Assembly (NCBI RefSeq): GCF_021375795.1
Contig: NZ_JAEIOI010000001.1
Coordinates: 186,001-250,000 of the forward strand
DNA from: Pseudomonas anguilliseptica
GTDB taxonomy: Bacteria > Pseudomonadota > Gammaproteobacteria > Pseudomonadales > Pseudomonadaceae
Direction of reading: 5' to 3'
DNA length: 64,000 bases
Shown: one piece after another, positions 21,343-32,199 of the stretch
Position numbering within the stretch: position 1 is the first letter of the stretch
Layout: each line of letters opens with the position of its first letter
Notes under the pieces: generated by a model
Told to the model about the DNA's origin: nothing
Databases searched by the model: none
Seen by the model: only the letters and a program-made list of their open reading frames with translations
Position numbers and translations under genes: made by a program

Positions 21343-21891
21343 TTGGACGTCGGTGTACGCCTGCAATCCATTCGCAAACTCAAAGGCCTTTCCCAGCGTG
21401 AACTCGCCAAACGGGCGGGCGTCACCAACAGCACCATTTCGATGATCGAGAAGAACAGCGTAAGCCCTTCGATCAGTTCGTTGAAAAAGGTGTTGGCGGG
21501 TATTCCCATGTCATTGGTGGAGTTTTTCTCCCTGGACGTGGAGCAGGATAGCCAGGCCCAGGTGGTCTATCGCGCCGCCGAACTCACCGATATCTGCAGC
21601 GGCGCCATCACCATGAAACTGGTGGGCAAGGCGCATCCCAGCCGGGCTATTTCCTTCCTTGATGAAACCTATCCGGCTGGCACCGACACCGGTGACGAAA
21701 TGTACGCCCACGAAGGCGAAGAGGCCGGCATGCTGGTCGAAGGCAAGCTGGAGCTGACCGTTGGCGACGAGGTTTTTATCCTCGAACCGGGCGACAGCTA
21801 CTACTTCGAGAGCAGCAAGCCGCATCGTTTCCGTAATCCGTTCGAGCAGCCGGCCCGCTTGATCAGTGCCACCACACCGGCCAACTTCTAA
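21343..21891 (+). CDS. XRE-cupin transcriptional regulator, PauR/PuuR type
   Basis: A 182-residue repressor: N-terminal HTH (GLSQRELAKRAGVTNSTISM) and a C-terminal cupin effector domain (YAHEGEEAGMLVEGKLEL, then LEPGDSYYFESSKPHRF). Family members (PuuR, PauR) repress polyamine-degradation genes and are relieved by polyamines or their glutamyl products. The start is TTG at 21343, with AAGGGGGACT upstream; there is no better in-frame ATG before the HTH. The same fold recurs at 31524-32081. Confidence 0.92.
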   Translation: MDVGVRLQSIRKLKGLSQRELAKRAGVTNSTISMIEKNSVSPSISSLKKVLAGIPMSLVEFFSLDVEQDSQAQVVYRAAELTDICSGAITMKLVGKAHPSRAISFLDETYPAGTDTGDEMYAHEGEEAGMLVEGKLELTVGDEVFILEPGDSYYFESSKPHRFRNPFEQPARLISATTPANF

Positions 21892-21903
21892 GCCGTACTG
21901 CTG

Positions 21904-21936
21904 AGCCTGCTGCGTTTCAGGAAAACACAGCAGGCT
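21904..21936 (+). terminator. Hairpin downstream of the XRE-cupin gene
   Basis: AGCCTGCTG and CAGCAGGCT form a 9-bp stem with a loop of about 15 bases, 13 bases after the stop. There is no T-run; strength uncertain. Confidence 0.45.
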
Positions 21937-22060
21937 ACAGCGGCTTGGAAATAACCCTGCGACAATCTGGGTTGTTTCGGCCGGCACGGCTTGCCGTTAT
22001 ACTGTCGCCCGCTCGCGAAACCGTGGCCGCGAGCGTGACTAGCCACGAAGAGGGTGTACC

Positions 22061-22483
22061 GTGAACCTGATTAAAAAGATCCTGGTAGCACCGGCTACCG
22101 TATTGGCCCTGTGGGCAGTGACTGCTCAGGCCACGACCGACGAAGCCATTGCCGAGCGCCTCAAGCCGGTCGGCCAAGTTTGTGTAATGGGTGAGGAATG
22201 CAAAGGCGTGGGTGCTGTAGCTGCCACTGCTGGTGGCGCGGCGCGTACGGCCGATGACATCATTGCCAAGCACTGCGGCGCCTGCCACACCCCGGGTATC
22301 CTGGGCGCGCCGAAAATTGGCGACACTGCCGCCTGGAAAGAGCGCGCAGACCACCAGGGCGGCCTCGACGGCATCCTGGCCAAGGCTATTTCCGGTATCA
22401 ACGCCATGCCGCCGAAAGGCACCTGCGCCGACTGCTCGGATGACGAGCTGCGTGCTGCAATTCAGAAGATGTCCGGCCTGTAA
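22061..22483 (+). CDS. Periplasmic cytochrome c5
   Basis: A 140-residue c-type cytochrome. After a Sec signal (LIKKILVAPATVLALWAVTAQA) it has the haem motif CGACH in AKHCGACHTPG; the axial methionine is in INAMPPKGTC, and a CADC pair near the C terminus forms the cytochrome c5 disulfide. It would transfer electrons in the periplasm. The start is GTG (22061) with AGAGGG nine bases upstream. Position after the XRE-cupin regulator suggests it might serve the nearby flavin dehydrogenases (inference). Confidence 0.94.
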   Translation: MNLIKKILVAPATVLALWAVTAQATTDEAIAERLKPVGQVCVMGEECKGVGAVAATAGGAARTADDIIAKHCGACHTPGILGAPKIGDTAAWKERADHQGGLDGILAKAISGINAMPPKGTCADCSDDELRAAIQKMSGL

Positions 22484-22501
22484 GGCGTCCGACGCTGCTG
22501 T

Positions 22502-22531
22502 AAAAAAGCCGCCTATTCAGGCGGCTTTTTT
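22502..22531. terminator. Bidirectional terminator of cytochrome c5
   Basis: AAAAAAGCCGCC, a 6-base loop and GGCGGCTTTTTT form a strong symmetric hairpin 18 bases after the cytochrome stop. The full-length reading frame of the interrupted membrane-protein gene on the other strand ends inside this hairpin. Confidence 0.9.
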
Positions 22532-22936
22532 GTGCCGACGTTTTATTGGTATTCCAGCCAGTCGGCGCAGATACGGACGCATCAGCAGTGCCAGCAGGCT
22601 AAACGTAGCGAACAACGCCAGCGGGCCTTGCAGCAGATACTAGGCGCTGGAGCCGAGTTTCTCGCTGAGTATGACCGAGATAAGTGGCATGTATATTGGG
22701 ACGAGCATGCCTGTCAGCCATTGCCACTCTGGGCGTTTCAGGTTGAAGGCATAGGTCGTCAGAAACAGACCGCCCAGCAGCGCATTGGCGGCTAGCAGAG
22801 GCAGGGAGGGCGGGGCCGTCACCAGGCTCACCGCCAGCAGGCCGAGCAAGGCGCCGGCGATCCAAGGCATCTTGTCGAGGGTCTTGGCAGCATGCTTGCG
22901 CACGTACTTGGCCGCCTTTTGGTAATCACGATCCAT
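22517..22936 (-). pseudogene. Small membrane-protein gene interrupted by an amber codon
   Basis: From ATG 22936 a 98-residue protein reads to TAG at 22642-22640, with three or four hydrophobic segments (KMPWIAGALLGLLAVSLV, LLAANALLGGLFLTTYAF, WLTGMLVPIYMPLISVIL). The same frame continues past the TAG for 40 more codons, giving another membrane helix (LALFATFSLLALLMR) and a basic tail (GIPIKRRHKKAA), and stops at TGA 22519-22517 inside the cytochrome terminator. The continuation is clearly protein-like, and a single G-to-A change from TGG would explain the stop. I therefore read a 139-codon ancestral gene now truncated, unless it is a base error. The function of the family is unknown to me. 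Confidence 0.7.
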
Positions 22937-22949
22937 GTGTGCGCCTTAT

Positions 22950-25650
<2,701 letters not shown>

Positions 25651-25916
25651 TCGATCAATCGTCAGGGGGAATGGGCGCGCATTTTAACAGGCCTGAGGCT
25701 TTCTGCCGTGACCATCTGGAAGTGTGTCGCAGCGCACATAATGGCGCGGTGCCAGGCTTGGCTAATTTGTGTATTCCAGTACTCTGGTGCCACTTTCGGG
25801 TCCTTGCCATGCCGCAGGGCGCGCGCCACTGACACAAGGATGTGCGTGATTAGACGTCGATTACGACGCATCCTAGCGGGTTCAATGCTCTTTATTTGTG
25901 CAGTGGGGGAAGTTGT

Positions 25917-27590
25917 TTGTCCGCGTTCGTCGAACCATTACGGTTGCTTTTGCTGGCGGAAACGCCGGGTTGGGCGCAGTTGCTGCGCGAGCGCCTGAGT
26001 GCGCTTGGCAGTGGCTATGCACTGATCACTGCACCGTCCTGGGAGGCGGCCAGCGCGCTGTTCGATAAGCCCAGCAACGCCCTGCTGCTGACTACCCCGC
26101 GTCATCTGCCCGCTTCCGGGCGCTGTTCCCTACCCATTGTCCTGCTGCTGGATACCGAGCCTGAAGCCGAGCCTGAGGGCGTGTGCGACTGGCTGGTGCG
26201 TGACCAGCTCAGCGCCGAGGTGTTGCGCCGCTGCCTGCGCTATGCGCGCGAACGCGGCAACCTCAACGACACCCTGCATCGCCTGGCCGAACAGGACGCG
26301 CTGACTGGCATCGCCAACCGCCAGGGCTTCCAGACCCTGTTGGCCGCGCGCCTGGCTGAATACGAAGGCCGCGGCCTGACTCTGGGCCACCTCGACCTGG
26401 ACAACTTCCGGCATGCCAACGATGCCCTGGGCTATCAGGGGGGCGACAGCCTGATTCTGCAGGTGGTGGCGCGGATCAAGGCGCAGTTGCAGGCCGGCGA
26501 TCAGGTCGCCCGCCTGGGCAGCGATGAATTTGCCCTGTTGCTCGACAGCCGCCGCGATCCGCAGCGCGCCGAGCGTCTGGCGGCGCAGATTGTCGAAGCC
26601 ATAGGCGAGCCTTACTGGATTGATGGTGAAAGCCTGCTGATCGGTTGCAGCCTGGGTCTTGCGCATTCGCGCGCCGAGAGCAGCGCCGACCCGCTGATGT
26701 GGCATGCGCATATCGCCATGCAGCAGGCCAAGAGCCAGCAGGGCTGCACCTTTCATATCTACGACGAGCGGATCAACCGCAGTGCGCGCAACCAGGCCGA
26801 TCTGGAAAGCGAGTTGCGCCGCGCCCTGCGTCGCGACGAGCTGGAGCTGCACTATCAGCCGCGCCTGTGCCTGCAGTCCGGACGCATTGTCGGCCTGGAG
26901 GCGCTGGTGCGTTGGCGTCACAGTGAGCATGGCCTGCTGTCGCCCAACGAATTCGTACCGCTGGCCGAAGAGAGCGGGCTGATCGTGCCGCTCGGCTACT
27001 GGGTGATCAGCCGCGCGTTGCGCGATATGCAGTGGCTGCGCGGGCGAGGCCTGCCGGCGCTGCATATGGCGGTCAATCTGTCGTTCCGCCAGTTCCAGGA
27101 CAGCCAGTTGCTGCCGACCCTCAGCCGCCTGATCGAAGAGCGCGGCGTCGATGCGCAGTGGCTGGAATTCGAGTTGACCGAAACCGCGGTGATGCGCCGC
27201 AGCGATCAGGTGCAGCAGACCATGCTGGCCCTCGGTCGCCTTGGTGTGCGCTTCTCGCTGGACGATTTCGGTACCGGCTTTTCCTCTTTCGTGCACTTGA
27301 ACAACCTGCCGATTACTCTGCTGAAGATCGACAAGAGCTTTGTCGGTGGTATGTGTGAGCGTGCGGAGAATCGGCAACTGGTGCGGGCGATGATCAACCT
27401 GGCGCACAACCTCAACCTGCAGGTGGTGGGCGAGGGCGTGGAGAATGCCGAACAACTGGCGCTGCTGCGCCAGTACGGCTGTGACCAGGTGCAGGGGTAT
27501 CTGATCAGCAAGGCTCTGCCGCTCAACGAACTGGCGCGCTTTCTGGTGTTTGGCATGCGCCAGCCGCTGTTTGGTTTGAATAACGGCTGA
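25917..27590 (+). CDS. GGDEF-EAL protein, likely c-di-GMP phosphodiesterase with inactive GGDEF site
   Basis: A 557-residue cytoplasmic signalling protein. An N-terminal pseudo-receiver-like segment (about 1-115) precedes a GGDEF domain whose active-site motif reads GSDEF (in RLGSDEFALLLD) and an EAL domain with complete catalytic residues: EALVRW, ELTETAV, LDDFGTGFSS, LKIDKSFV and VGEGVEN. It should degrade c-di-GMP, with the altered GGDEF perhaps binding GTP as a regulator. The start is TTG 25917, with GGGGA six bases upstream; an in-frame TTG at 25896 has none. It resembles the phosphodiesterase located beside rep in P. aeruginosa (from memory). Confidence 0.92.
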   Translation: MSAFVEPLRLLLLAETPGWAQLLRERLSALGSGYALITAPSWEAASALFDKPSNALLLTTPRHLPASGRCSLPIVLLLDTEPEAEPEGVCDWLVRDQLSAEVLRRCLRYARERGNLNDTLHRLAEQDALTGIANRQGFQTLLAARLAEYEGRGLTLGHLDLDNFRHANDALGYQGGDSLILQVVARIKAQLQAGDQVARLGSDEFALLLDSRRDPQRAERLAAQIVEAIGEPYWIDGESLLIGCSLGLAHSRAESSADPLMWHAHIAMQQAKSQQGCTFHIYDERINRSARNQADLESELRRALRRDELELHYQPRLCLQSGRIVGLEALVRWRHSEHGLLSPNEFVPLAEESGLIVPLGYWVISRALRDMQWLRGRGLPALHMAVNLSFRQFQDSQLLPTLSRLIEERGVDAQWLEFELTETAVMRRSDQVQQTMLALGRLGVRFSLDDFGTGFSSFVHLNNLPITLLKIDKSFVGGMCERAENRQLVRAMINLAHNLNLQVVGEGVENAEQLALLRQYGCDQVQGYLISKALPLNELARFLVFGMRQPLFGLNNG

Positions 27591-27682
27591 ACTGCTTGCT
27601 CCCCTCTCCCCCGAAGAGATGAAAGGACTGGTCGCGTCTGACTCAATCTAACTGAACCGTGCCCATCCCTCGGTCTGATACA

Positions 27683-27711
27683 ACAAGGCCCGCTTTGTCT
27701 GCGGGCCTTGT
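27683..27711. terminator. Bidirectional terminator
   Basis: ACAAGGCCCGC and GCGGGCCTTGT form an 11-bp stem with a 7-base loop between the convergent GGDEF-EAL and pbpG genes. Confidence 0.85.
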
Positions 27712-27722
27712 CATTTGCGGGG

Positions 27723-28640
27723 TTACTGCGCGGCCTGGGCCTGGCGCTGTGCCAGTTTCTGCTGGCGGTAACTGATGGCGGCCGGAGCTACGGGGGTGAC
27801 CTTGCCGGTTTCCAGCCAGCGCTTGAGGCGCGTGGCGTCGGCCATATGGGTGTATTTGCCAAAGGCATCCAGCACCACAAAGGCGACTGGGCGCTGGTTC
27901 ATCACGGTGTTCATCACCAGGCAGCGACCGGCCTCGTTGGTGTAGCCGGTTTTGCTCAGCTGCACGCTCCAGTCGGCTTTGCGCACCAGGTTATTGGTGT
28001 TGCGAAAACCCAGGGTGTAGTTGGGTTTGCGGAATGCCTGGGTCTTCTCAGACGTGGTGGTGAACTGGCGGATCAGCGGGTACTGCTGTGCGGCCTTGAG
28101 CATCAGCACCAGGTCGCGGGCGCTGGAGACGTTATGTTCTGACAGCCCGGTGGGTTCGACAAAACGCGAGCTCTTCATGCCCAGGGCGCGGGCCTTGGCA
28201 TTCATCGCCGCGACAAAGGCCGCATGACCGCCCGGGTAATGGTGCGCCAGGCTGGCGGCGGCGCGGTTTTCCGAGGCCATAAGGGCCAGCAGCAACATGT
28301 CGTGGCGGCTCAATTCGCTGCCCACGCGCACGCGGGAGAACACGCCGCGCATTTCCTGGGTGTCGCGGATCATGATCGGCAGTTGCTGATCCAGCGGCAG
28401 TTTGGCGTCGAGGGTGACCATGGCAGTCATCAGCTTGGTTACCGAAGCAATCGGCACCACGCTGTCGGCATTGCGCTCGTAGAGCACCTGATTGGTCTGC
28501 AGGTCGACCAGCAGGGCGCTACCGGCGGCAAGGTCTTGTTGTTTGGCGGGGGCGGCCAGGGTATTCGATGCAACTACAACGCAGCTGCAGATCAGCAGCA
28601 GGCTTACTATCGATTGGCGGATTTTCACGGGGCGCTTCAC
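27723..28640 (-). CDS. pbpG: D-alanyl-D-alanine endopeptidase (PBP7)
   Basis: Periplasmic penicillin-binding protein cleaving DD-crosslinks in peptidoglycan. The 305-residue protein has a signal peptide ([20 protein letters not shown]) and all three serine-peptidase motifs: [10 protein letters not shown] (SxxK), SENRAAAS (SxN) and KTGYTNEAG (KTG). Start choice is weak: GTG 28640 gives MKRPVKIRQ, and an in-frame GTG 12 bases downstream is equally possible; neither has a clear ribosome binding site. Convergent with the GGDEF-EAL gene, divergent from chrA. Confidence 0.94.
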   Translation of the reverse strand: MKRPVKIRQSIVSLLLICSCVVVASNTLAAPAKQQDLAAGSALLVDLQTNQVLYERNADSVVPIASVTKLMTAMVTLDAKLPLDQQLPIMIRDTQEMRGVFSRVRVGSELSRHDMLLLALMASENRAAASLAHHYPGGHAAFVAAMNAKARALGMKSSRFVEPTGLSEHNVSSARDLVLMLKAAQQYPLIRQFTTTSEKTQAFRKPNYTLGFRNTNNLVRKADWSVQLSKTGYTNEAGRCLVMNTVMNQRPVAFVVLDAFGKYTHMADATRLKRWLETGKVTPVAPAAISYRQQKLAQRQAQAAQ

Positions 28641-28769
28641 GGGCAGGTTGAGGGGTATGCAGCGGCGCTAAGTATACGGAAATCTGCGTCCGGGCTTGAG
28701 CGTTGCGCGCTTAAATCGTCATGCACTCGCGCTATAGTGCGACCGCGTTTATTGCCGTGAGTTACTCGC

Positions 28770-30113
28770 ATGCCTGAATCGTCCGTACCGTCTGCGCCAC
28801 CCGCCGTTAGCCTGCGTGAAGCCTTCTGGTTCTGGCTGAAACTGGGCCTGATCAGCTTCGGTGGGCCGGCTGGGCAGATCGCGATCATGCATCAGGAATT
28901 GGTGGAGAAACGCCGCTGGCTGTCCGAGCGGCGTTTTCTGCATGCGCTGAACTACTGCATGTTGCTGCCGGGGCCGGAAGCGCAGCAACTGGCCACCTAT
29001 ATCGGCTGGCTGCTGCACCGCACCTGGGGCGGGGTGATTGCCGGGGTGCTGTTCGTGCTGCCGTCGCTGTTTATCCTGATTGGCCTGTCCTGGCTGTATA
29101 TCGTCTATGGCGATGTGCCGCTGGTGGCGGGAATCTTCTACGGGATCAAGCCGGCGGTGACCGCCATTGTCATGCAGGCGGCCTGGCGCATCGGCTCGCG
29201 GGCGCTGAAAAACAACTGGCTGTGGGGCATTGCCGGCGCGTCCTTTGTCGCCATCTTTGCCCTTAACCTGCCGTTTCCCCTGATCGTGATCGGCGCCGCG
29301 TTGCTCGGTTATCTCGGTGGCCGCCTGTTACCCCAGCAGTTCAGCCTGGGCGGCGGGCATGCAGCGGCGGATGTGAGCTACGGCCCGGCGTTGATCGACG
29401 ATGACAGCCCGCCGGCGCCGCACACGCGCTTTCGCGCCTCGCGCCTGGCGCTGCTGCTGGCGGTGGGGGCGCTGCTCTGGTTACTGCCGATGGGCCTGCT
29501 GGCCTGGCTGTACGGCTGGGATGGCACGCTGACGCAGATGGCCTGGTTCTTTACCAAGGCAGCGCTGCTGACCTTCGGCGGCGCTTATGCGGTGCTGCCG
29601 TACGTCTACCAGGGTGCCATCGGCCATTACGGCTGGGTGACGCCGACGCAGATGATCGACGGCCTGGCCCTGGGCGAAACCACGCCGGGGCCGCTGATCA
29701 TGGTGGTGGCGTTCGTGGCCTTTGTCGGTGCTTATCTGCAGCCGGTGTTCGGCGGCGATTCGGGCTTTGTCAGCGGGGCAGTGGCGGCGGCGCTGGTCAC
29801 CTGGTTTACCTTTCTGCCGTCCTTTCTGTTTATCCTCGCCGGCGGGCCGCTGGTGGAGTCGACCCACGGCGAGCTGAAGTTCACCGCACCGCTGACTGCG
29901 ATTACTGCGGCAGTGGTCGGGGTGATTCTGAATCTGGCGCTGTTCTTTGCCTATCACGTGCTCTGGCCGCAGGGCTTCGAAGGGGCCTTCGACTGGCCGT
30001 CGGCACTGCTTGCCGTGGCGGCTGCGCTGGCGCTGCTGCGCTTCAAACGTGGGGTGATGGAAGTGCTGCTGGTGTCGGCGCTAGCCGGGTTGGCGGTGTA
30101 TCTGCTGCGTTGA
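28770..30113 (+). CDS. chrA: Chromate transporter ChrA
   Basis: A 447-residue two-domain (long-chain) CHR-superfamily membrane protein. Each half begins with the family motif: FGGPAGQIAIMHQELVEKRRW in the N-terminal half (shortened here) and LTFGGAYAVLPYVYQGA plus GLALGETTPGPLIMV in the C-terminal half. It would efflux chromate, possibly coupled to sulfate stress. About 10-12 membrane helices are evident. ATG 28770 has only a weak upstream site. No chrB regulator is adjacent. Confidence 0.93.
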   Translation: MPESSVPSAPPAVSLREAFWFWLKLGLISFGGPAGQIAIMHQELVEKRRWLSERRFLHALNYCMLLPGPEAQQLATYIGWLLHRTWGGVIAGVLFVLPSLFILIGLSWLYIVYGDVPLVAGIFYGIKPAVTAIVMQAAWRIGSRALKNNWLWGIAGASFVAIFALNLPFPLIVIGAALLGYLGGRLLPQQFSLGGGHAAADVSYGPALIDDDSPPAPHTRFRASRLALLLAVGALLWLLPMGLLAWLYGWDGTLTQMAWFFTKAALLTFGGAYAVLPYVYQGAIGHYGWVTPTQMIDGLALGETTPGPLIMVVAFVAFVGAYLQPVFGGDSGFVSGAVAAALVTWFTFLPSFLFILAGGPLVESTHGELKFTAPLTAITAAVVGVILNLALFFAYHVLWPQGFEGAFDWPSALLAVAAALALLRFKRGVMEVLLVSALAGLAVYLLR

Positions 30114-30118
30114 AGTCG

Positions 30119-30146
30119 CGCGCCCGCTGTCGAGGCAACGGGCGCG
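30119..30146. terminator. Hairpin between chrA and the glutamine synthetase-like gene
   Basis: CGCGCCCG and CGGGCGCG form an 8-bp stem with a 12-base loop, between two convergent genes. Short T-run absent. Confidence 0.55.
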
Positions 30147-30153
30147 TTAGGTG

Positions 30154-31506
30154 CTATAGAAACCAGCGGTATTCCCGCGCACTGACTTCCTGCATAAAGG
30201 CCAGATGATCCTGGCGCTTGTTCTCGCAGTAAACCATGACGAACTCACTGCCCAGGCCCTGGTTGACCACCGGGTGGTCGCGCATGGCGCTGACGGCGCT
30301 GAGCATGTCCTGGGGGAAGTCGATGCCGCTCTGACGGTTTTCGTTGAGTGGGGCAATCGGCTCCTTACCGGCATCCAGGCCGTGTTCCATGCCGGTGAGG
30401 ATCGCCGCCAGCACCAGATAGGGATTGGCATCAGCGCCAGCCAGGCGGTGTTCGATGCGCAGGTTCTTGCCGTCCGATTCGGGGATGCGGATGCATGCAT
30501 CGCGGTCCTCGAAGCCCCAGCTGGCGCGGCTGGCGGCATTGACCATGGCGCCGTAGCGGCGGAAGGCGTTGTGGTTGGCGGCGAAGATCGGCATGCAGTG
30601 CGGCAGCAACTCCAGGCAGCCGGCCACCGCATGGCGCAGCGGGCGTTGTTCGTCGGCGGCCAGCAGGTTGTTGCCTGCGGCGTCATACAGGCTGACGTGC
30701 ACATGCATGCCGCTGCCCGGCGCGTGCAGGTAGGGTTTGCTCATAAAGCTGGCACGCTGGCCGTGCTTGAGCGCCACACCACGGGTGCTGCGGCAGAATA
30801 GGGCGGCCCAGTCAGCAGCACGCAGGCCGTCGTCGCAGTGGCCGAAGTTGATCTCGAACTGGCCGGGGCCGAGCTCGGCGGTGATCACGTTGGCATCGAT
30901 GCCCTGCTCATTGGCGGCGTCGACGATCTCATGCAGCACATCGGCAAAGCGTGACAGGCGCTCAATGTGCATGTTCGGCTGGTCGTCTTCATCGCCGCAC
31001 AGCGGGTCGCGTGGGAACTGCGGCAGGCCGTCCTTGAGCGCGCGGTCGAACAGGTAGAACTCCAGCTCGAACGCCACCACCGGGCGAATGCCGCGCGCGG
31101 CCAGGCGCTTGAGCACGCGGGCGAGCACTTCACGCGGTTCGAACTCGATTGGTGCTTCAGTGCCATCGGAGCTGATCAGCATCTGCCCCAGCGGCTGGCT
31201 TTCCCAGCGTACCGGCTTGAGCGTGCCGGGAATCAGCCGGCGTGGCGCGTCCGGGTCGCCGTCGTTGAAGCAGTAATCGCCAATCGGATGCAGGCCGCCC
31301 TGCACGCCGAGCAGCACGCAGTTCTGCGGGATTTTCAGCGGGCTGCCGGCGGCGACCTTCTCGAGCATATCGATGGGGTAGCGCTTGCCGTAGAAATGCC
31401 CGGGTATATCCAGGCTGATCAGGTCGACATAGCGCACCGCGGGGTGGGCGCTGCGAAAGGCGCGGACTTCGCTGAGCAGGTCGGGGAATGCTGTTGTTAT
31501 TGTCAT
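30154..31506 (-). CDS. Glutamine synthetase-family ligase, gamma-glutamylpolyamine synthetase-like
   Basis: A 450-residue GlnA-fold enzyme lacking the adenylylation tyrosine region typical of GlnA. Signature elements are GSGMHVHVSLYDAAGNN, NHNAFRRYGAMVNAASRASW and the ATP-site ITAELGPGQFEINF. In pseudomonads such proteins (PuuA/PauA) ligate glutamate to putrescine, spermidine or other amines as the first step of the glutamylation pathway. Its context, an XRE-cupin regulator 17 bases upstream and a PuuB-like oxidase beyond, supports this. Substrate amine not predictable. ATG 31506. Confidence 0.88.
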   Translation of the reverse strand: MTITTAFPDLLSEVRAFRSAHPAVRYVDLISLDIPGHFYGKRYPIDMLEKVAAGSPLKIPQNCVLLGVQGGLHPIGDYCFNDGDPDAPRRLIPGTLKPVRWESQPLGQMLISSDGTEAPIEFEPREVLARVLKRLAARGIRPVVAFELEFYLFDRALKDGLPQFPRDPLCGDEDDQPNMHIERLSRFADVLHEIVDAANEQGIDANVITAELGPGQFEINFGHCDDGLRAADWAALFCRSTRGVALKHGQRASFMSKPYLHAPGSGMHVHVSLYDAAGNNLLAADEQRPLRHAVAGCLELLPHCMPIFAANHNAFRRYGAMVNAASRASWGFEDRDACIRIPESDGKNLRIEHRLAGADANPYLVLAAILTGMEHGLDAGKEPIAPLNENRQSGIDFPQDMLSAVSAMRDHPVVNQGLGSEFVMVYCENKRQDHLAFMQEVSAREYRWFL

Positions 31507-31523
31507 GGTGGTATCTGCGCGGA

Positions 31524-32081
31524 TCAGGTGAAGATCCAGAGCACTCGTGTGGGTAAGTCGGTGAGGTTGGCGTAGCGAAACTGTGCGTGCGGCGGCAGCT
31601 GGAAGCTGTCATTCGGGCCGAGTGTGACTGGCTCGGCGGCGTCGCCGTACCAGATCGTCAGCTCGCCTTCGAGGACAAAACCGCCTTGCTCGGAGCTGTC
31701 GTTCAAGTGCCCGTCGCCGCTGGTAGCGCCCGGGTCCAAACGGCTTTCGAGCATGGAGAAGCCGCCGGCCATGGTCGGCGAGGCCAGTACATCGGTGATG
31801 CCGCCCGCGTAATAGAGCGTGCGACGCTCGCCGGGGCGGGTGACCCAGGGCACGGCGCGCGGCTTGCTCAGGCTGTAGAAATAGGTGGTGGGTACGCCGA
31901 GGCTTTCGCTGATCGCGGTGAGGTCGGCCACGGTCGGGCGTGACAGGCCGCGCTCGACCTGCGAGAGAAAACCCACCGAACGGTCGATGCGTGCAGCCAG
32001 TTCACCGAGGGTGAGGTTCTTGTGCTTGCGCAGGTCGCGGATCAGGATCGCCAGACCTTCGACTTCTTCCTGCATATCCAT
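31524..32081 (-). CDS. XRE-cupin regulator, PuuR-like
   Basis: A 185-residue regulator with an N-terminal HTH (LTLGELAARIDRSVGFLSQV, then ERGLSRPTVADL) and a C-terminal cupin (SSEQGGFVLEGELTIWYGD, LGPNDSFQLPPHAQF). AAAGGAAACTCC precedes ATG 32081. It sits between the PuuA-like ligase and the PuuB-like oxidase on the same strand and is the obvious candidate to control them, and probably to bind the palindromes at 33500-33548. Confidence 0.9.
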   Translation of the reverse strand: MDMQEEVEGLAILIRDLRKHKNLTLGELAARIDRSVGFLSQVERGLSRPTVADLTAISESLGVPTTYFYSLSKPRAVPWVTRPGERRTLYYAGGITDVLASPTMAGGFSMLESRLDPGATSGDGHLNDSSEQGGFVLEGELTIWYGDAAEPVTLGPNDSFQLPPHAQFRYANLTDLPTRVLWIFT

Positions 32082-32103
32082 GGAGTTTCCTTTGACGTTT
32101 TAA

Positions 32104-32187
32104 CTCCCCTCTCCCGCTTGCGGAAGAGAGGCTGGGGGAGAGGGTCGGCTGCCCCCTCTCCCTAACCCTCTCCCCGAGGGGAGAGGG
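32104..32187. repeat. CCCTCTCCC inverted-repeat cluster
   Basis: Pyrimidine-rich CCCTCTCC units and complementary GGAGAGGG units fill the gap between the regulator and the oxidase; the last pair, CCCTCTCCCC (32166-32175) with GGGGAGAGGG (32178-32187), forms a tight hairpin. A degenerate piece appears at 27600-27620. This looks like a REP-type intergenic repeat, possibly also acting as a terminator. Confidence 0.55.
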
Positions 32188-32199
32188 GACTGGCCCTTG

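Noticed and set aside
32104..32187. Possible CRISPR-like repeat
   Set aside because: Units are short, pyrimidine-rich and mutually inverted, without regular spacers or nearby cas genes.
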